A program made the translations under genes and the position numbers. This document shows, in pieces, positions 37,489 to 46,338 of a DNA stretch of 64,000 nucleotides (the first letter of the stretch is position 1; every line of letters begins with the position of its first letter). Source of the DNA: Campylobacter iguaniorum (GTDB lineage: Bacteria; Campylobacterota; Campylobacteria; Campylobacterales; Campylobacteraceae); assembly GCF_000736415.1 (NCBI RefSeq), contig NZ_CP009043.1, positions 930,001 to 994,000 of the forward strand, given 5' to 3'. The notes beneath the pieces are model-generated. The model was not told the origin of the DNA. It saw only the letters and a list, made by a program, of their open reading frames with translations, and did no database searches.

Positions 37489-39009
37489 GATGACCAAATA
37501 TCCTACGGCTGAGCCTATCATAGATACTGGAAGAGTGATGATCCATGCTAGACCAATTGGTTTTAGCATACCCCAATTAGCATTGCGGTTATAGATACCG
37601 ATACCAAGAACTGCACCGATGAGAACGTGAGTTGAGCTAATAGGAAGACCCATTTGTGTAGCTATAAGTATGACTATACTTGAAGCAAGCTCAGCACTAA
37701 ATCCAGTTGTCGGAAGTATTTCAGCTAGCTTTGAGCCAACAGTCGTGATGACCTCTTTACCTAAAAACCAAAGACCAACCACAAGGGCGATACCAAATGT
37801 CGCCATAGCAACTCCTGGAACTGGTGAAGCCTCATTTATCGCATTATGTTTTAGAACATCAAGTATAGCAGCAAAAGGTCCAACAGCGTTTGCTATATCG
37901 TTTGCGCCATGACTAAAAGCAAATGATGAAGCCGTGAATATCTGGAACCAGCCAAAAATACGGTTTATGCTCTTGCTTGCATTGTCTTTTTTGATCAAAT
38001 TTACCACTGCAAAACTCACCAAATACGCTGCGATTCCTATGACAAATATAATCCACAAAGTCTGAATAGAACTTAAATTTAATCCAGTATGTTTAAGCCC
38101 TTTAAATAACATACTTCCAGCAATTATCATGGCAGCAGCACCAGCCACCATAGGGATGTGAGTCCTCATAAAAACTGTAGTATCTACTGATTTTTCACGC
38201 TCTTTCATGACTTTTATTTTATCTCTAAAGTCGCACTCAGCGCCCTCACACTCATCTTCATCAGTGATAGCTATGCGACGCAACTCTTTGATTTGCTCGG
38301 TTTCACTTTTGTTTGATAGCTCTTTGATATACTGCTCTTTATAAGTTTTACGCTCCCTTTTTAAGGCTTTTAACTCACTTTGGATTCTTGAAGACGGGAT
38401 AATGATTTTTGATTTGATATAGCCAAATATTAGGTATGCGACCACGCCACCCATCACTGGAGATACCACCCAGCTCAGTGCAATTGAACCTATTTCGCTC
38501 CATCTTACCATCTCAAAAGCTCTGCTGCCATCATAATATATAAAGCCCATCATAAGTCCAGCGCCGACTATACCACCCACTATAGAGTGAGTTGTAGACA
38601 CCGGAAGACCTTTTTTAGTAGCTATAAACAACCATGCTCCAGAGCTAAAAAGAGCTGAAATCATGATGATAACAAAGGTCATTGGATTTACGCTGTCTTT
38701 TGGCAAGGATATAATGCCACTTCTTATGGTATTTGTGACTTCTGCTCCAGCAAAAACAGCTCCACTTAGCTCAAAGACAGCTGCGATGACTAAAGCTTGT
38801 TTTAGTGTCAAAGTCTTAGCCCCGACGCTTGTTCCAAATGAGTTTGCGACGTCATTTCCACCGATATTGAAAGCCATAAAAAGCCCAAAAATACTAGCTA
38901 AAATAAATAATAAAAGATGATTGCTAGGAATATAACTATAACCCCACATAAAAAATGCGGTCAATGAAATGATGAAAAATACAAGTGCAAAGAGATTATC
39001 TCTTGACAA
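37468..39009 (-). CDS. Inorganic phosphate transporter (PiT family)
   Basis: A 513-residue inner-membrane Pi transporter with about ten to twelve helices and a central charged cytosolic loop (about residues 205-280). The two PiT signature repeats are present: GFMAFNIGGNDVANSFGTSVG type near the N-terminus and AFSHGANDIANAVGPFAA after the loop, each followed by LPVSTTHSIVGG- or LPISSTHVLIGA-like segments. Coupling ion (H+ or Na+) is not decidable. The start is TTG at 39007-39009, preceded by a strong GGAGG site. A TATAAT lies at 39042-39047 on the minus strand. Confidence 0.92.
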   Translation of the reverse strand: MSRDNLFALVFFIISLTAFFMWGYSYIPSNHLLLFILASIFGLFMAFNIGGNDVANSFGTSVGAKTLTLKQALVIAAVFELSGAVFAGAEVTNTIRSGIISLPKDSVNPMTFVIIMISALFSSGAWLFIATKKGLPVSTTHSIVGGIVGAGLMMGFIYYDGSRAFEMVRWSEIGSIALSWVVSPVMGGVVAYLIFGYIKSKIIIPSSRIQSELKALKRERKTYKEQYIKELSNKSETEQIKELRRIAITDEDECEGAECDFRDKIKVMKEREKSVDTTVFMRTHIPMVAGAAAMIIAGSMLFKGLKHTGLNLSSIQTLWIIFVIGIAAYLVSFAVVNLIKKDNASKSINRIFGWFQIFTASSFAFSHGANDIANAVGPFAAILDVLKHNAINEASPVPGVAMATFGIALVVGLWFLGKEVITTVGSKLAEILPTTGFSAELASSIVILIATQMGLPISSTHVLIGAVLGIGIYNRNANWGMLKPIGLAWIITLPVSMIGSAVGYLVIKNIMGL

Positions 39010-39041
39010 AAAACACCTCCATTTTGTAATAAAATTTACAT

Positions 39042-39047
39042 ATTATA
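39042..39047 (-). promoter_or_regulatory. -10 element for phosphate transporter gene
   Basis: TATAAT on the minus strand, 32 bases upstream of the TTG start; it lies between pdxA and the transporter, so the latter can be transcribed separately. Confidence 0.45.
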
Positions 39048-39065
39048 AACTTTTTGTTCTTAAAT

Positions 39066-39998
39066 TTAACCACGATTAAGTAATTTAATAGCAAATTTTA
39101 CAGCTTCTTTAAAGCTTCTTGTATCAGCCACGCCTTTATAGGCTATATCATAAGCCGTGCCGTGATCTACGCTTGTGCGAATGATTGGTAAATTTAGGCT
39201 TACATTGATTGATTTATCAAAATACAAAGCCTTAAGCGGTGCAAGTCCAGAGTCGTGATACATGGCTACAAGGCGGTTGCAAGACTTTAGCGATAATGGA
39301 TTGAAGGCCGCGTCAGGCACCAAAGGCCCTTTGAAAATCTCTTTTTTGAGTATTTTGTTTGCTAAATTTATAGCTTTTGAGATTTGCTTTTCTTCTTTGC
39401 CGCCGATTGCTCCGTTATCCCCAGCGTGTGGATTAAACCCTAAAACGCCTACATTTTCAAATTTAGTTGAGTTGTATAAATTTATCAAAAACATAGCAAG
39501 TTCGTTTGCTTTTATCATTTTTGAGACTTTTTTTAGCGGAACATGATCACTAAAAAGTGCTACAAAAAGCTCATCGCACCCAAGCATCATTATGGCGTCT
39601 TTTTTGAAATGCTTGGATAAAACGTCTGTGTGACCGACATATGGCAAACCTGCTTTTTTCCACGCTTCTTTATTAATTGGCAAGGTTACGACTGCGTCAG
39701 TGCTGCCATTTTGCGTGCTTAAAATGGCATTTTCAAAGCTAAGAAATGAAAATTTACCACTTTTTTTACTCACAATTCCTGGCTTTATGCTAAAGCTTTC
39801 CCCACACTGAGCTATCTCAAAATCGCTTGGAATAGGCAAATTTAAAAGCTTTGAAGCCTCTTTTAACAAATCTTGATTTATAAAATATACAGGCTTACAA
39901 ATTTTGCTTATTTCTTCGTGGGATTTTAAGGCTATTTCTATGCCAACGCCGTTTATATCGCCTACGCTAACTGCGATTTTGGGTAAATTTGCACTCAT
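39066..39998 (-). CDS. pdxA: 4-hydroxythreonine-4-phosphate dehydrogenase
   Basis: A 310-residue NAD(P)-dependent enzyme feeding pyridoxal phosphate synthesis. Motifs include the start [14 protein letters not shown], the metal-binding [14 protein letters not shown] and [26 protein letters not shown]. Together with PdxJ, whose stop it overlaps by ATGA, it makes pyridoxine 5'-phosphate. This indicates the DXP-dependent vitamin B6 pathway. Confidence 0.95.
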   Translation of the reverse strand: MSANLPKIAVSVGDINGVGIEIALKSHEEISKICKPVYFINQDLLKEASKLLNLPIPSDFEIAQCGESFSIKPGIVSKKSGKFSFLSFENAILSTQNGSTDAVVTLPINKEAWKKAGLPYVGHTDVLSKHFKKDAIMMLGCDELFVALFSDHVPLKKVSKMIKANELAMFLINLYNSTKFENVGVLGFNPHAGDNGAIGGKEEKQISKAINLANKILKKEIFKGPLVPDAAFNPLSLKSCNRLVAMYHDSGLAPLKALYFDKSINVSLNLPIIRTSVDHGTAYDIAYKGVADTRSFKEAVKFAIKLLNRG

Positions 39999-40768
39999 TT
40001 TGTCAGCTCTTTCATCTCCAAAACTGCGTTTTTTAGCCCCACAAAAACGCTTCTTGCTATAATGCTTTGTCCGATATTTAGCTCAAAAATCTCATCAATG
40101 CTTGCTATTTCTCCAACATTTTGATAGTTTAGTCCATGGCCTGCTGCTACTTTCAAGCCTAAATTTACACCAAGTTTGGCTGATGATTTTATCTTTTCAA
40201 GCTCGAAGTTTAGTAAGTTTTTTAGCTCATCTTTGCTTAAATTTAGGCTATCGATGGAGTATTTTGTATACTTTAAATTTGAGTTTAGCATCAAATATGT
40301 ATTAGCGTATGCTCCTGTGTGAAGCTCCACAAAAGAGGCTTTAAGAGCAGCTGAACGCCTTATATCTTCAAGGCTCGGATCTATGAAAAGCGAAACTTCT
40401 ATGCCGTTTTTATGCAGCTCATTTATGGCGTGTTCAAGCCCTTTTGAGCTCAAATTTAGCCCGCCTTCAGTCGTCAGCTCTTCTCTTTTTTCTGGGACAA
40501 TTGTCGCGCGAGCTGGCTTAAGGGCACAGACTAACTTTATAATCTCTTCATTAATGCTACACTCTAAATTTACTGGGATTTTGCTGAAATTTATGATATT
40601 TTTTACGTCAGTTTCATTGATATGACGGCGATCTTCTCTTAAATGAATGGTGATTTGATCAGCGCCAGCGCTAATGGCTTCATACATCGCAGAGATTATA
40701 TCTGGATCATTAACCTCTCTAGCTTCTCTTAAAACTGCCACGTGATCGATATTTACGCCAAGTTTCAT
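39995..40768 (-). CDS. pdxJ: Pyridoxine 5'-phosphate synthase
   Basis: A 257-residue TIM-barrel enzyme that condenses 1-deoxyxylulose 5-phosphate with the PdxA product. It starts [19 protein letters not shown]; the catalytic region [14 protein letters not shown] and [12 protein letters not shown] are intact. First gene of the two-gene pdxJ-pdxA unit (ATGA overlap). Confidence 0.96.
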   Translation of the reverse strand: MKLGVNIDHVAVLREAREVNDPDIISAMYEAISAGADQITIHLREDRRHINETDVKNIINFSKIPVNLECSINEEIIKLVCALKPARATIVPEKREELTTEGGLNLSSKGLEHAINELHKNGIEVSLFIDPSLEDIRRSAALKASFVELHTGAYANTYLMLNSNLKYTKYSIDSLNLSKDELKNLLNFELEKIKSSAKLGVNLGLKVAAGHGLNYQNVGEIASIDEIFELNIGQSIIARSVFVGLKNAVLEMKELTK

Positions 40769-40815
40769 AACTAACCTTTAGTTTAAATTTGACATAGATT
40801 ATACATCAAATTTAT

Positions 40816-41643
40816 TTAAGCACTTATAAAGTTATCTTGCTCTTTGAAATACGGTTTTAGCGATTCATAAGCGATGCCTATTTTTTGAAATTTATCTGTG
40901 TAGGCTTTTTGGATTTCTAGTGGTTTTTTACTGTGGCGATCTGGGTGGTAGATTTTAGTAAGGTTTAAATAACTAGCTCTAACAGTCTCAAAATCATCAT
41001 TAGCGCTGCAGCCCAAAGTCTCAAAATGCTCTTCAAGCAAGCTTGCAAGCATAGAAAATCTTCTTACATAGTTTTTTGAGTTTTGGATTTTGATGCGTTT
41101 TTTAAAGCTCTCAAAATCATCTTTTTCAAAGATGAAATTTACCATATATTTCAGATGCTCTTTGAAGTTAAAAATACTATCTAAAATCTCGATTTTATCA
41201 CTAGATTTGAGACTTATTATAAGAGTTTTTTTAGTATCAAAATACTCATATTCTATCTCACCCAAACTTTTCATAAGATATTTGTTGAAAAGCTCCTCGC
41301 TGTTTTGCAAATCAATCAAAATACTGTTTTTATCAAATTTAATAGGAATATTAAGCAAAGCTTGGATTGAGTTTGCTTTTTTATAAACTAGTTTGATATT
41401 TTTATGATATGTGAATAAAAAATTCACACTTTGGTTTGAGATTTTTGAGTAAATTTTGCTAATTAATTTTAAGAAATATCTTCTTTGTACAAGCTCATTT
41501 TCGTTGTAAAAAACGATGATTTTATCGCGATTTCCAACGCAGTTTAGGAAATTTTCTTTGATCTTTTTACCAAGACTTTCAAACAACAACGCATCATCAG
41601 TTCTAACAGTTATAGACTCCAAAGTCTGAGTGATATTCATCAT
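40816..41643 (-). CDS. Protein with C-terminal J domain
   Basis: A 275-residue cytosolic protein whose last 70 residues form a J domain: LGCSANDDFETVRASYLNL, then the Hsp70-activating HPD at residues 233-235 and a final helix ending GIAYESLKPYF. The N-terminal 200 residues are unlike DnaJ and I do not recognise them. It is therefore a dedicated co-chaperone type (class III), not DnaJ. Two adjacent ATG codons (41643, 41640) are possible starts after GAGG. In C. jejuni a similar gene neighbours bpt, as I recall. Confidence 0.8.
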   Translation of the reverse strand: MMNITQTLESITVRTDDALLFESLGKKIKENFLNCVGNRDKIIVFYNENELVQRRYFLKLISKIYSKISNQSVNFLFTYHKNIKLVYKKANSIQALLNIPIKFDKNSILIDLQNSEELFNKYLMKSLGEIEYEYFDTKKTLIISLKSSDKIEILDSIFNFKEHLKYMVNFIFEKDDFESFKKRIKIQNSKNYVRRFSMLASLLEEHFETLGCSANDDFETVRASYLNLTKIYHPDRHSKKPLEIQKAYTDKFQKIGIAYESLKPYFKEQDNFISA

Positions 41644-41684
41644 AAACCTCGCTAAAATTTTTACTAATTTTAGTCAAGCAAAGT

Positions 41685-42410
41685 TTATTCCAAACTATCT
41701 AGCCACACAGGATTTTCGTCTATTTTACAGTAAGTTTTTAGTGTTTGGTATGGTTTGTATTCGTCTTTGTATCTCAAACTCTCGCAGTCTTTGACATAAA
41801 ATCCCAGATAAATCCATTTAAGATTGCTCAAACAAGCCATATTAATCTGCATAAGAAGTGAAAATTTACCCAAGCTAAGATATGCAAAATCTGGATCCCA
41901 GTAGCAATAAACCGAGCTTATTCCATCATCTCCTATATCTATCAAATCCACACAAACCAAAGTCTCATTCACGAAATAATCAACCTCATAGCCAAACTCT
42001 CCAGCGCCCTCTACATAGACATTATAGTATCTTTTGAAATCCAGCTCGTGAAACTCCCAGTCACGTTTTTCTTGCATAAATTTATGATATTTTGTGTATA
42101 AATTTAGTCGCTCGGTATCTACTTTTGGCTTGGATATTTCTATTCTTGTGCCCACGTTTTTATTGATAACTCTTTTGTGACTTTTACTAAATTTGAAGTT
42201 TGTAGCGTCTATTCTAATGCTTTTACACTCATCACATCCGTGGCAGATAGGTTTGGAAAAATAGTTTCCAAACCTTCTATATCCACGTTTTATAAGCTCT
42301 GAATTGTAGCTAAATGTGCAATCATCAATATATCTATATCTAGTTCTAGAATCTCTATCTTTTAGGTACGGACAAAGCGTATCTAAAGTGCAAAAACCAA
42401 CCTCAGTCAA
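41685..42410 (-). CDS. bpt: Aspartate/glutamate leucyltransferase (bacterial protein transferase)
   Basis: A 241-residue aminoacyl-tRNA-protein transferase of the ATE1-like Bpt class, which in bacteria adds leucine to N-terminal Asp or Glu and marks proteins for ClpS/ClpAP. The N-terminal Cys region CHGCDECKSIRIDATNFKFS and the GNAT-like core VYCYWDPDFAYLSLGKFSLL are diagnostic. Full length. Overlaps the 76-residue gene upstream by 8 bases. Confidence 0.92.
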   Translation of the reverse strand: MTEVGFCTLDTLCPYLKDRDSRTRYRYIDDCTFSYNSELIKRGYRRFGNYFSKPICHGCDECKSIRIDATNFKFSKSHKRVINKNVGTRIEISKPKVDTERLNLYTKYHKFMQEKRDWEFHELDFKRYYNVYVEGAGEFGYEVDYFVNETLVCVDLIDIGDDGISSVYCYWDPDFAYLSLGKFSLLMQINMACLSNLKWIYLGFYVKDCESLRYKDEYKPYQTLKTYCKIDENPVWLDSLE

Positions 42411-42633
42411 TCTTTTTTACGTCTGCAAATTTGATAAAATCCAAAAACTCATCTTTTAGTCTATGCTCTTTAGCATCTGGCATCTCTATCTCATTTGGCT
42501 CTTTAAAGATGTCTTTGAACTCATCTCTATTTGGATTTGGCTTTGGCTTTTTAGGGGCGACTTGCTTTTTTTGTTTTTGCTCTTTTACAAGATCGCTTTT
42601 TATATCCTTTAAACTATCAAAAAAATCATTCAC
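42403..42633 (-). CDS. Small charged protein of unknown function
   Basis: A 76-residue, highly charged, probably flexible protein (QKKQVAPKKPKPNPNRDEF, then EIEMPDAKEHRLKDEF). I recognise no domain. It sits 3 bases after pycA and overlaps bpt by 8 bases, so it is certainly translated in that operon. A similarly placed small gene is known to me in C. jejuni. Confidence 0.72.
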   Translation of the reverse strand: MNDFFDSLKDIKSDLVKEQKQKKQVAPKKPKPNPNRDEFKDIFKEPNEIEMPDAKEHRLKDEFLDFIKFADVKKID

Positions 42634-42636
42634 ACC

Positions 42637-44082
42637 CTACTCCTTAGTCCTGTCAGCTTTTACTTTTTTTATCGCTGCTGCGATAGCTGCTATGACCTCT
42701 TCTTTGTTGTCTTGGCGACCATCGTGAGTGTTTTCAAGAATATCTTGCAAACGCTCTTCTATATAGCTTGTATCAAAAAATCCGCGTCTGAAGTGGCGGC
42801 GTTTTGAAATCGCAAGCAAGAATGGCAAAGTAGTGATAACGCCTTCTATTTTAAACTCATCTAAGGCACGCTCAAGCTTGCTAACTGCTAGGTCGTAAGA
42901 CGCTGCTTTTACCATAAGTTTAGCTAGCATTGAGTCATAAAATGGCGGTATAGCGTAGTCTTGATACAAGTGGCTATCTACTCTGACGCCAGGTCCGAGA
43001 GCTGGGAAATATCCTGTGATTTTACCAGGGCTTGGAGCGAAGTTTTTCCAGACATTTTCAGCTGTGATTCTTGCTTCTATAGCCACGCCCATTGGCTTGA
43101 CTTCGCTTTGCTCGATGTCTAGGATTTCTCCAGCTGCGATGCGGATTTGACGGCTTATAAGATCGACACCAGTAATCTCTTCAGTCACGCCATGCTCAAC
43201 TTGGATACGAGTATTCATCTCCATAAAATAGAAGTTATTATAATCATCAAGCAAAAACTCAATTGTGCCAGCGTTTGTATAGCCTACAGCTTTAGCTGCT
43301 GCTACAGCTGCCACGCCCATACGTTTACGCAAATCCTCGCTGATAGTAGGGCAAGGAGCTATTTCGATGACTTTTTGGTGACGGCGTTGGATTGAGCAGT
43401 CACGCTCACAAAGGTGGATTAGATTGCCATAATTATCACCTAAAATTTGAAACTCAATATGACGTGGTTTTTCTATAAGTTTTTCCATGAATACTTCATC
43501 ATTGTTGAAAAACGCCTTTGCCTCTCTTTTGCAGCTTTCATAGTTGCTCTCAAGCTCGTCTTCACTCCACACTTCGCGGATTCCACGGCCACCACCGCCG
43601 CCACTTGCTTTTAAGATCACCGGATAGCCGATCTTGCTAGCATAGTCCTTGATAGTTTCAATTGTTTCGTTGTTTAGTTTTTCAGTACCAGGGACAACTG
43701 GAATACCGTTTTTCTTCATCAAAAATCTTGCGATATTTTTGTTTCCCATTTTGCGAATTATGTCTGAATTTGGCCCTATAAATATAAGTCCAGCGTCCTC
43801 AACTTCTTTTGCAAAATCGTAATTTTCACTCAAAAATCCGTACCCTGGGTGGATCGCATCAGCCCCACACGCCTTAGCCACTTCGACTATTCTTTTTGCG
43901 TCAAGATAGCCTTTTATTGGGTCTTTGCCGATCTGATATGCCTCATCTGCGACTTTGACATGAAGACATTCATGGTCTGGTTCTGTGTAAATAGCAACAT
44001 TTTTTATATGCAGATCTTTACACGCCCTTACTATACGAACAGCAATTTCGCCACGGTTGGCTATAAGAATTTTATGTATCAT
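42637..44082 (-). CDS. pycA: Biotin carboxylase subunit, probably pyruvate carboxylase subunit A
   Basis: A 481-residue ATP-dependent biotin carboxylase. Signatures: HKILIANRGEIAVRIVRAC, DAIHPGYGFLSENYDFA, the ATP-grasp loop KASGGGGGRGIREV, IQRRHQKVIEIAPCP and MEMNTRIQVEHGVTEEITGVDL. AccC of acetyl-CoA carboxylase is very similar, but C. jejuni encodes a two-subunit pyruvate carboxylase whose A subunit has this length and neighbourhood; absence of accB nearby supports PycA. The PycB partner is not in the window. The role would be anaplerotic CO2 fixation to oxaloacetate. Confidence 0.85.
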   Translation of the reverse strand: MIHKILIANRGEIAVRIVRACKDLHIKNVAIYTEPDHECLHVKVADEAYQIGKDPIKGYLDAKRIVEVAKACGADAIHPGYGFLSENYDFAKEVEDAGLIFIGPNSDIIRKMGNKNIARFLMKKNGIPVVPGTEKLNNETIETIKDYASKIGYPVILKASGGGGGRGIREVWSEDELESNYESCKREAKAFFNNDEVFMEKLIEKPRHIEFQILGDNYGNLIHLCERDCSIQRRHQKVIEIAPCPTISEDLRKRMGVAAVAAAKAVGYTNAGTIEFLLDDYNNFYFMEMNTRIQVEHGVTEEITGVDLISRQIRIAAGEILDIEQSEVKPMGVAIEARITAENVWKNFAPSPGKITGYFPALGPGVRVDSHLYQDYAIPPFYDSMLAKLMVKAASYDLAVSKLERALDEFKIEGVITTLPFLLAISKRRHFRRGFFDTSYIEERLQDILENTHDGRQDNKEEVIAAIAAAIKKVKADRTKE

Positions 44083-44249
44083 ATCTTACCTTTTTTGAAA
44101 ATCTTTGTTTGCATAATAATAGCCAAATTTGATTACGTTTAGCTAAAAAATAGTTATATTTGCATTTGTTTTTTTATTTTGTGTTACTTTTTTGTATTAT
44201 TTGATTTTTGTGTGGATAAATTTGAAACTAAATTTGGAATTTAGATAAG

Positions 44250-44326
44250 TGGTGCGCCCTAGAGAATTCGAATCTCTGACCTTTTGAACCGCAATCAAAT
44301 GCTCTATCCAGCTGAGCTAAGAGCGC
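44250..44326 (-). tRNA. tRNA-Arg (anticodon GCG), CCA encoded
   Basis: On the minus strand a complete cloverleaf: acceptor GCGCTCT/AGGGCGC, D arm GCTCAGCTGGATAGAGC, anticodon stem TTTGA/TCAAA with loop TTGCGGT (anticodon GCG, reads CGC and CGU), T arm AGAGA-TTCGAAT-TCTCT, discriminator A and an encoded CCA. The D arm is typical of arginine tRNAs. Length 77 bases. Confidence 0.95.
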
Positions 44327-44500
44327 ACATTAAATTAAAGAAGTGGAATTATACAAAATACTTCCTTAAAAAAAGCAAAAATTTAAACTAAATTTGACTT
44401 TATATAGTTTTATTTATAAATGATTTTATTTATCAAAATATAAAATTGCCTTAAGCAAAAAGTGATAAAATCACGCTCAAACTTTGATTTAGGAGTGATA

Positions 44501-45733
44501 GTGAAAGAACAATTTTCCAAATTTTATAAATTTAAACTCATAATAATCCTAGCTTTTATGTCCTCACTAGCGCCACTAGCTACTGATATGTATCTTCCAG
44601 CTCTTGGCGAAGTCCAAAAAAGCTTTGCTACAAACTCATTTTTGACCCAGCTCTCTTTGGCTTCGTTTTTCATAGCATTTTCGCTTGGACAGCTTGCTTA
44701 TGGACCACTCAGCGATGTTTATGGACGCAAAAAGCCACTATATGGCGGAATTTTGCTATTTATACTCTCAAGTATCGCTTGTATCAGCATCGATTCGATT
44801 TATACTTTTATATTTTTTCGCTTCACTCAAGCGCTTGGTGGATGCGTTGGAGTAGTCATCGCCATAGCCATAGTAAATGATAAATTTAACGTCAAAGAAG
44901 CTGCTGGAATATTTGCTTTGATGATGGTAGTTTCGTCTTTAGCTCCTATGCTTGCACCTACTTTTGGTGGTATTTTTTTGGATTATTTTTCTTGGAAAGC
45001 TATATTCAGCGTGCTTTTTGGGCTTGGGATTTTGCTTTTTTTGATGATAATGTTTGGGCTAGATGAAAGTGCAAAAATCGATAAAACGCTAAATTTAAGC
45101 CCAAAATCTGTATGGCAAAACTATAAATTTATACTAAAAGATAGAAGATTTAGGATATATGTATTTTCAGCTGGATTTGCTCTGGCTGCGATGTTTGCTT
45201 ATATTACTGGATCTCCTTTTGTATTTATAGAACACTTTGGACTAAGCCAAAAAGAATACGGAATCGTCTTTGGCATAAACGCTTTAGGATTTACGATTTT
45301 TGCAAATATTAACGCAAAATTAGTCCAAAAATTATCTCCATATCAAATTTTACCTTACGCATTTTTATCTATGCTTTGTTTGGCTATTTTACTCACAATA
45401 GCTGGATTTATGGGGCTTGGATTTATTTGTATTGAAATTTTTATATTTCTTACGGTCGGCTCACTTGGCTTCATTGTGCCAAACACAACAACTCTTGCGA
45501 TGGCTAGATTTAAGCAAAAATCAGGCTCAGCGTCTGCTATTTTAGGCACTAGTGAGTTTGCGATAGCTGGGATTATTTCTTTTATCGTCGGAGCGTTTAA
45601 GGCGAATCACCCTTTTTCACTTGCTATCATAATGGTAACTTGTGTTTTGATAGCTTGTACAATCTACCTATCTTTGAATAAAAAGAGATTTTTAAGCGGT
45701 AAAAATAGTAGTTTAACACAATTTTGTCGCTAA
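44501..45733 (+). CDS. MFS drug-resistance transporter, Bcr/CflA family
   Basis: A 410-residue 12-helix major-facilitator exporter. Family features are LAPLATDMYLPALGEVQKSF in the first helix, LGQLAYGPLSDVYGRKKPLYGG (the MFS loop 2-3 motif) and SLAPMLAPTFGGIFLDYFSWKAIF (the helix 5 motif of antiporters). Relatives export bicyclomycin, chloramphenicol or arabinose-type compounds; the real substrate is unknown. The frame opens at 44462, but the GTG at 44501 follows AGGAG with good spacing, so I chose that. Confidence 0.9.
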   Translation: MKEQFSKFYKFKLIIILAFMSSLAPLATDMYLPALGEVQKSFATNSFLTQLSLASFFIAFSLGQLAYGPLSDVYGRKKPLYGGILLFILSSIACISIDSIYTFIFFRFTQALGGCVGVVIAIAIVNDKFNVKEAAGIFALMMVVSSLAPMLAPTFGGIFLDYFSWKAIFSVLFGLGILLFLMIMFGLDESAKIDKTLNLSPKSVWQNYKFILKDRRFRIYVFSAGFALAAMFAYITGSPFVFIEHFGLSQKEYGIVFGINALGFTIFANINAKLVQKLSPYQILPYAFLSMLCLAILLTIAGFMGLGFICIEIFIFLTVGSLGFIVPNTTTLAMARFKQKSGSASAILGTSEFAIAGIISFIVGAFKANHPFSLAIIMVTCVLIACTIYLSLNKKRFLSGKNSSLTQFCR

Positions 45734-45739
45734 AGAGAT

Positions 45740-45985
45740 TTAGAGCTTACGACGTAGTCTTTTGCGAATTCGTATATCTATAAACTTCAAGAAAGTACCT
45801 AAAAATAGCACTGTAAGTGGATAAGTAATAATCATAATAAATAAAGTTATTAAACTTTTTGAGACTGCATCTGCAAAACTTTTAATTTCAAGGTCACAAA
45901 TGCACCAAGCTATCATCCACGCAGTAATAAAGATAGTCAAGCTATAAATGGAGCCTCTAAAAGTCATATAATCTTTCATCTTCAT
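45740..45985 (-). CDS. Possible small two-helix membrane protein
   Basis: An 81-residue open frame with two hydrophobic helices (about residues 13-30 and 43-66) and a strongly basic end (IRIRKRLRRKL). I recognise no family. It starts within the same CATG as a short plus-strand frame, and its ribosome site is weak. It could be a residual prophage gene or a host gene next to the prophage scar; only the coherent membrane topology supports it. Confidence 0.4.
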   Translation of the reverse strand: MKMKDYMTFRGSIYSLTIFITAWMIAWCICDLEIKSFADAVSKSLITLFIMIITYPLTVLFLGTFLKFIDIRIRKRLRRKL

Positions 45986-46133
45986 GAGTACATTTTACCT
46001 AAAAAAGATAAAAAATACAAGATACACAAGTTGGTCTAAGTATCTTGTTAAAGAGATCAAATTTGAAAATATAGATCAGTATTTAAAAGAAACTATAGAG
46101 ATTCTCAAATCTTTAAATGCGTGTAATAAATGA
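45984..46133 (+). CDS. Short ORF, possible phage gene fragment
   Basis: A 49-residue frame (start MSTFYLKKIKNTRYTSWSKY, end LKSLNACNK) with amphipathic Lys/Glu-rich helices, lying upstream of and on the same strand as the phage F-like remnant. It may be the tail of a deleted phage gene. No ribosome site is evident and it overlaps the minus-strand frames on both sides, so it may be chance. Confidence 0.25.
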   Translation: MSTFYLKKIKNTRYTSWSKYLVKEIKFENIDQYLKETIEILKSLNACNK

Positions 46134-46313
46134 TAAAAAGCGATAAAACGTATCACTTGTGGAAGCAGGCAACAAATCAACAATATATAAAAAAATATAG
46201 ATAAGTGTAGCATAAATAATAGATGAAGCGATTATGTATTCATCGTTGTTTGTGAATAGCAAAACAATAAATGAAATGATGCAAAGTGCAATAAAAATTG
46301 TAAATCTTTTCAT
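46113..46313 (-). CDS. Possible small hydrophobic protein
   Basis: A 66-residue open frame with two hydrophobic stretches (FTIFIALCIISFIVLLFT and IIASSIIYATLIYIFLYIVDL). No ribosome site precedes it; instead a TATAAT ends only six bases before the ATG, which would make the mRNA leaderless if real. I recognise no family. It lies in the prophage scar, opposite in direction to the phage genes. Confidence 0.35.
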   Translation of the reverse strand: MKRFTIFIALCIISFIVLLFTNNDEYIIASSIIYATLIYIFLYIVDLLPASTSDTFYRFLSFITRI

Positions 46314-46338
46314 AGATACATTATATAAAAAAAGGTAA

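Noticed and set aside
42637-44082. Calling the biotin carboxylase AccC
   Set aside because: No accB beside it, and length and gene neighbourhood fit C. jejuni PycA better; the two families cannot be fully separated by eye.
44250-44326. tRNA-Arg gene as integration site of the nearby prophage remnant
   Set aside because: The remnant is about 2 kb away and Mu-like phages insert by transposition, not at tRNA genes; no repeat of the tRNA 3' end was seen beyond it.
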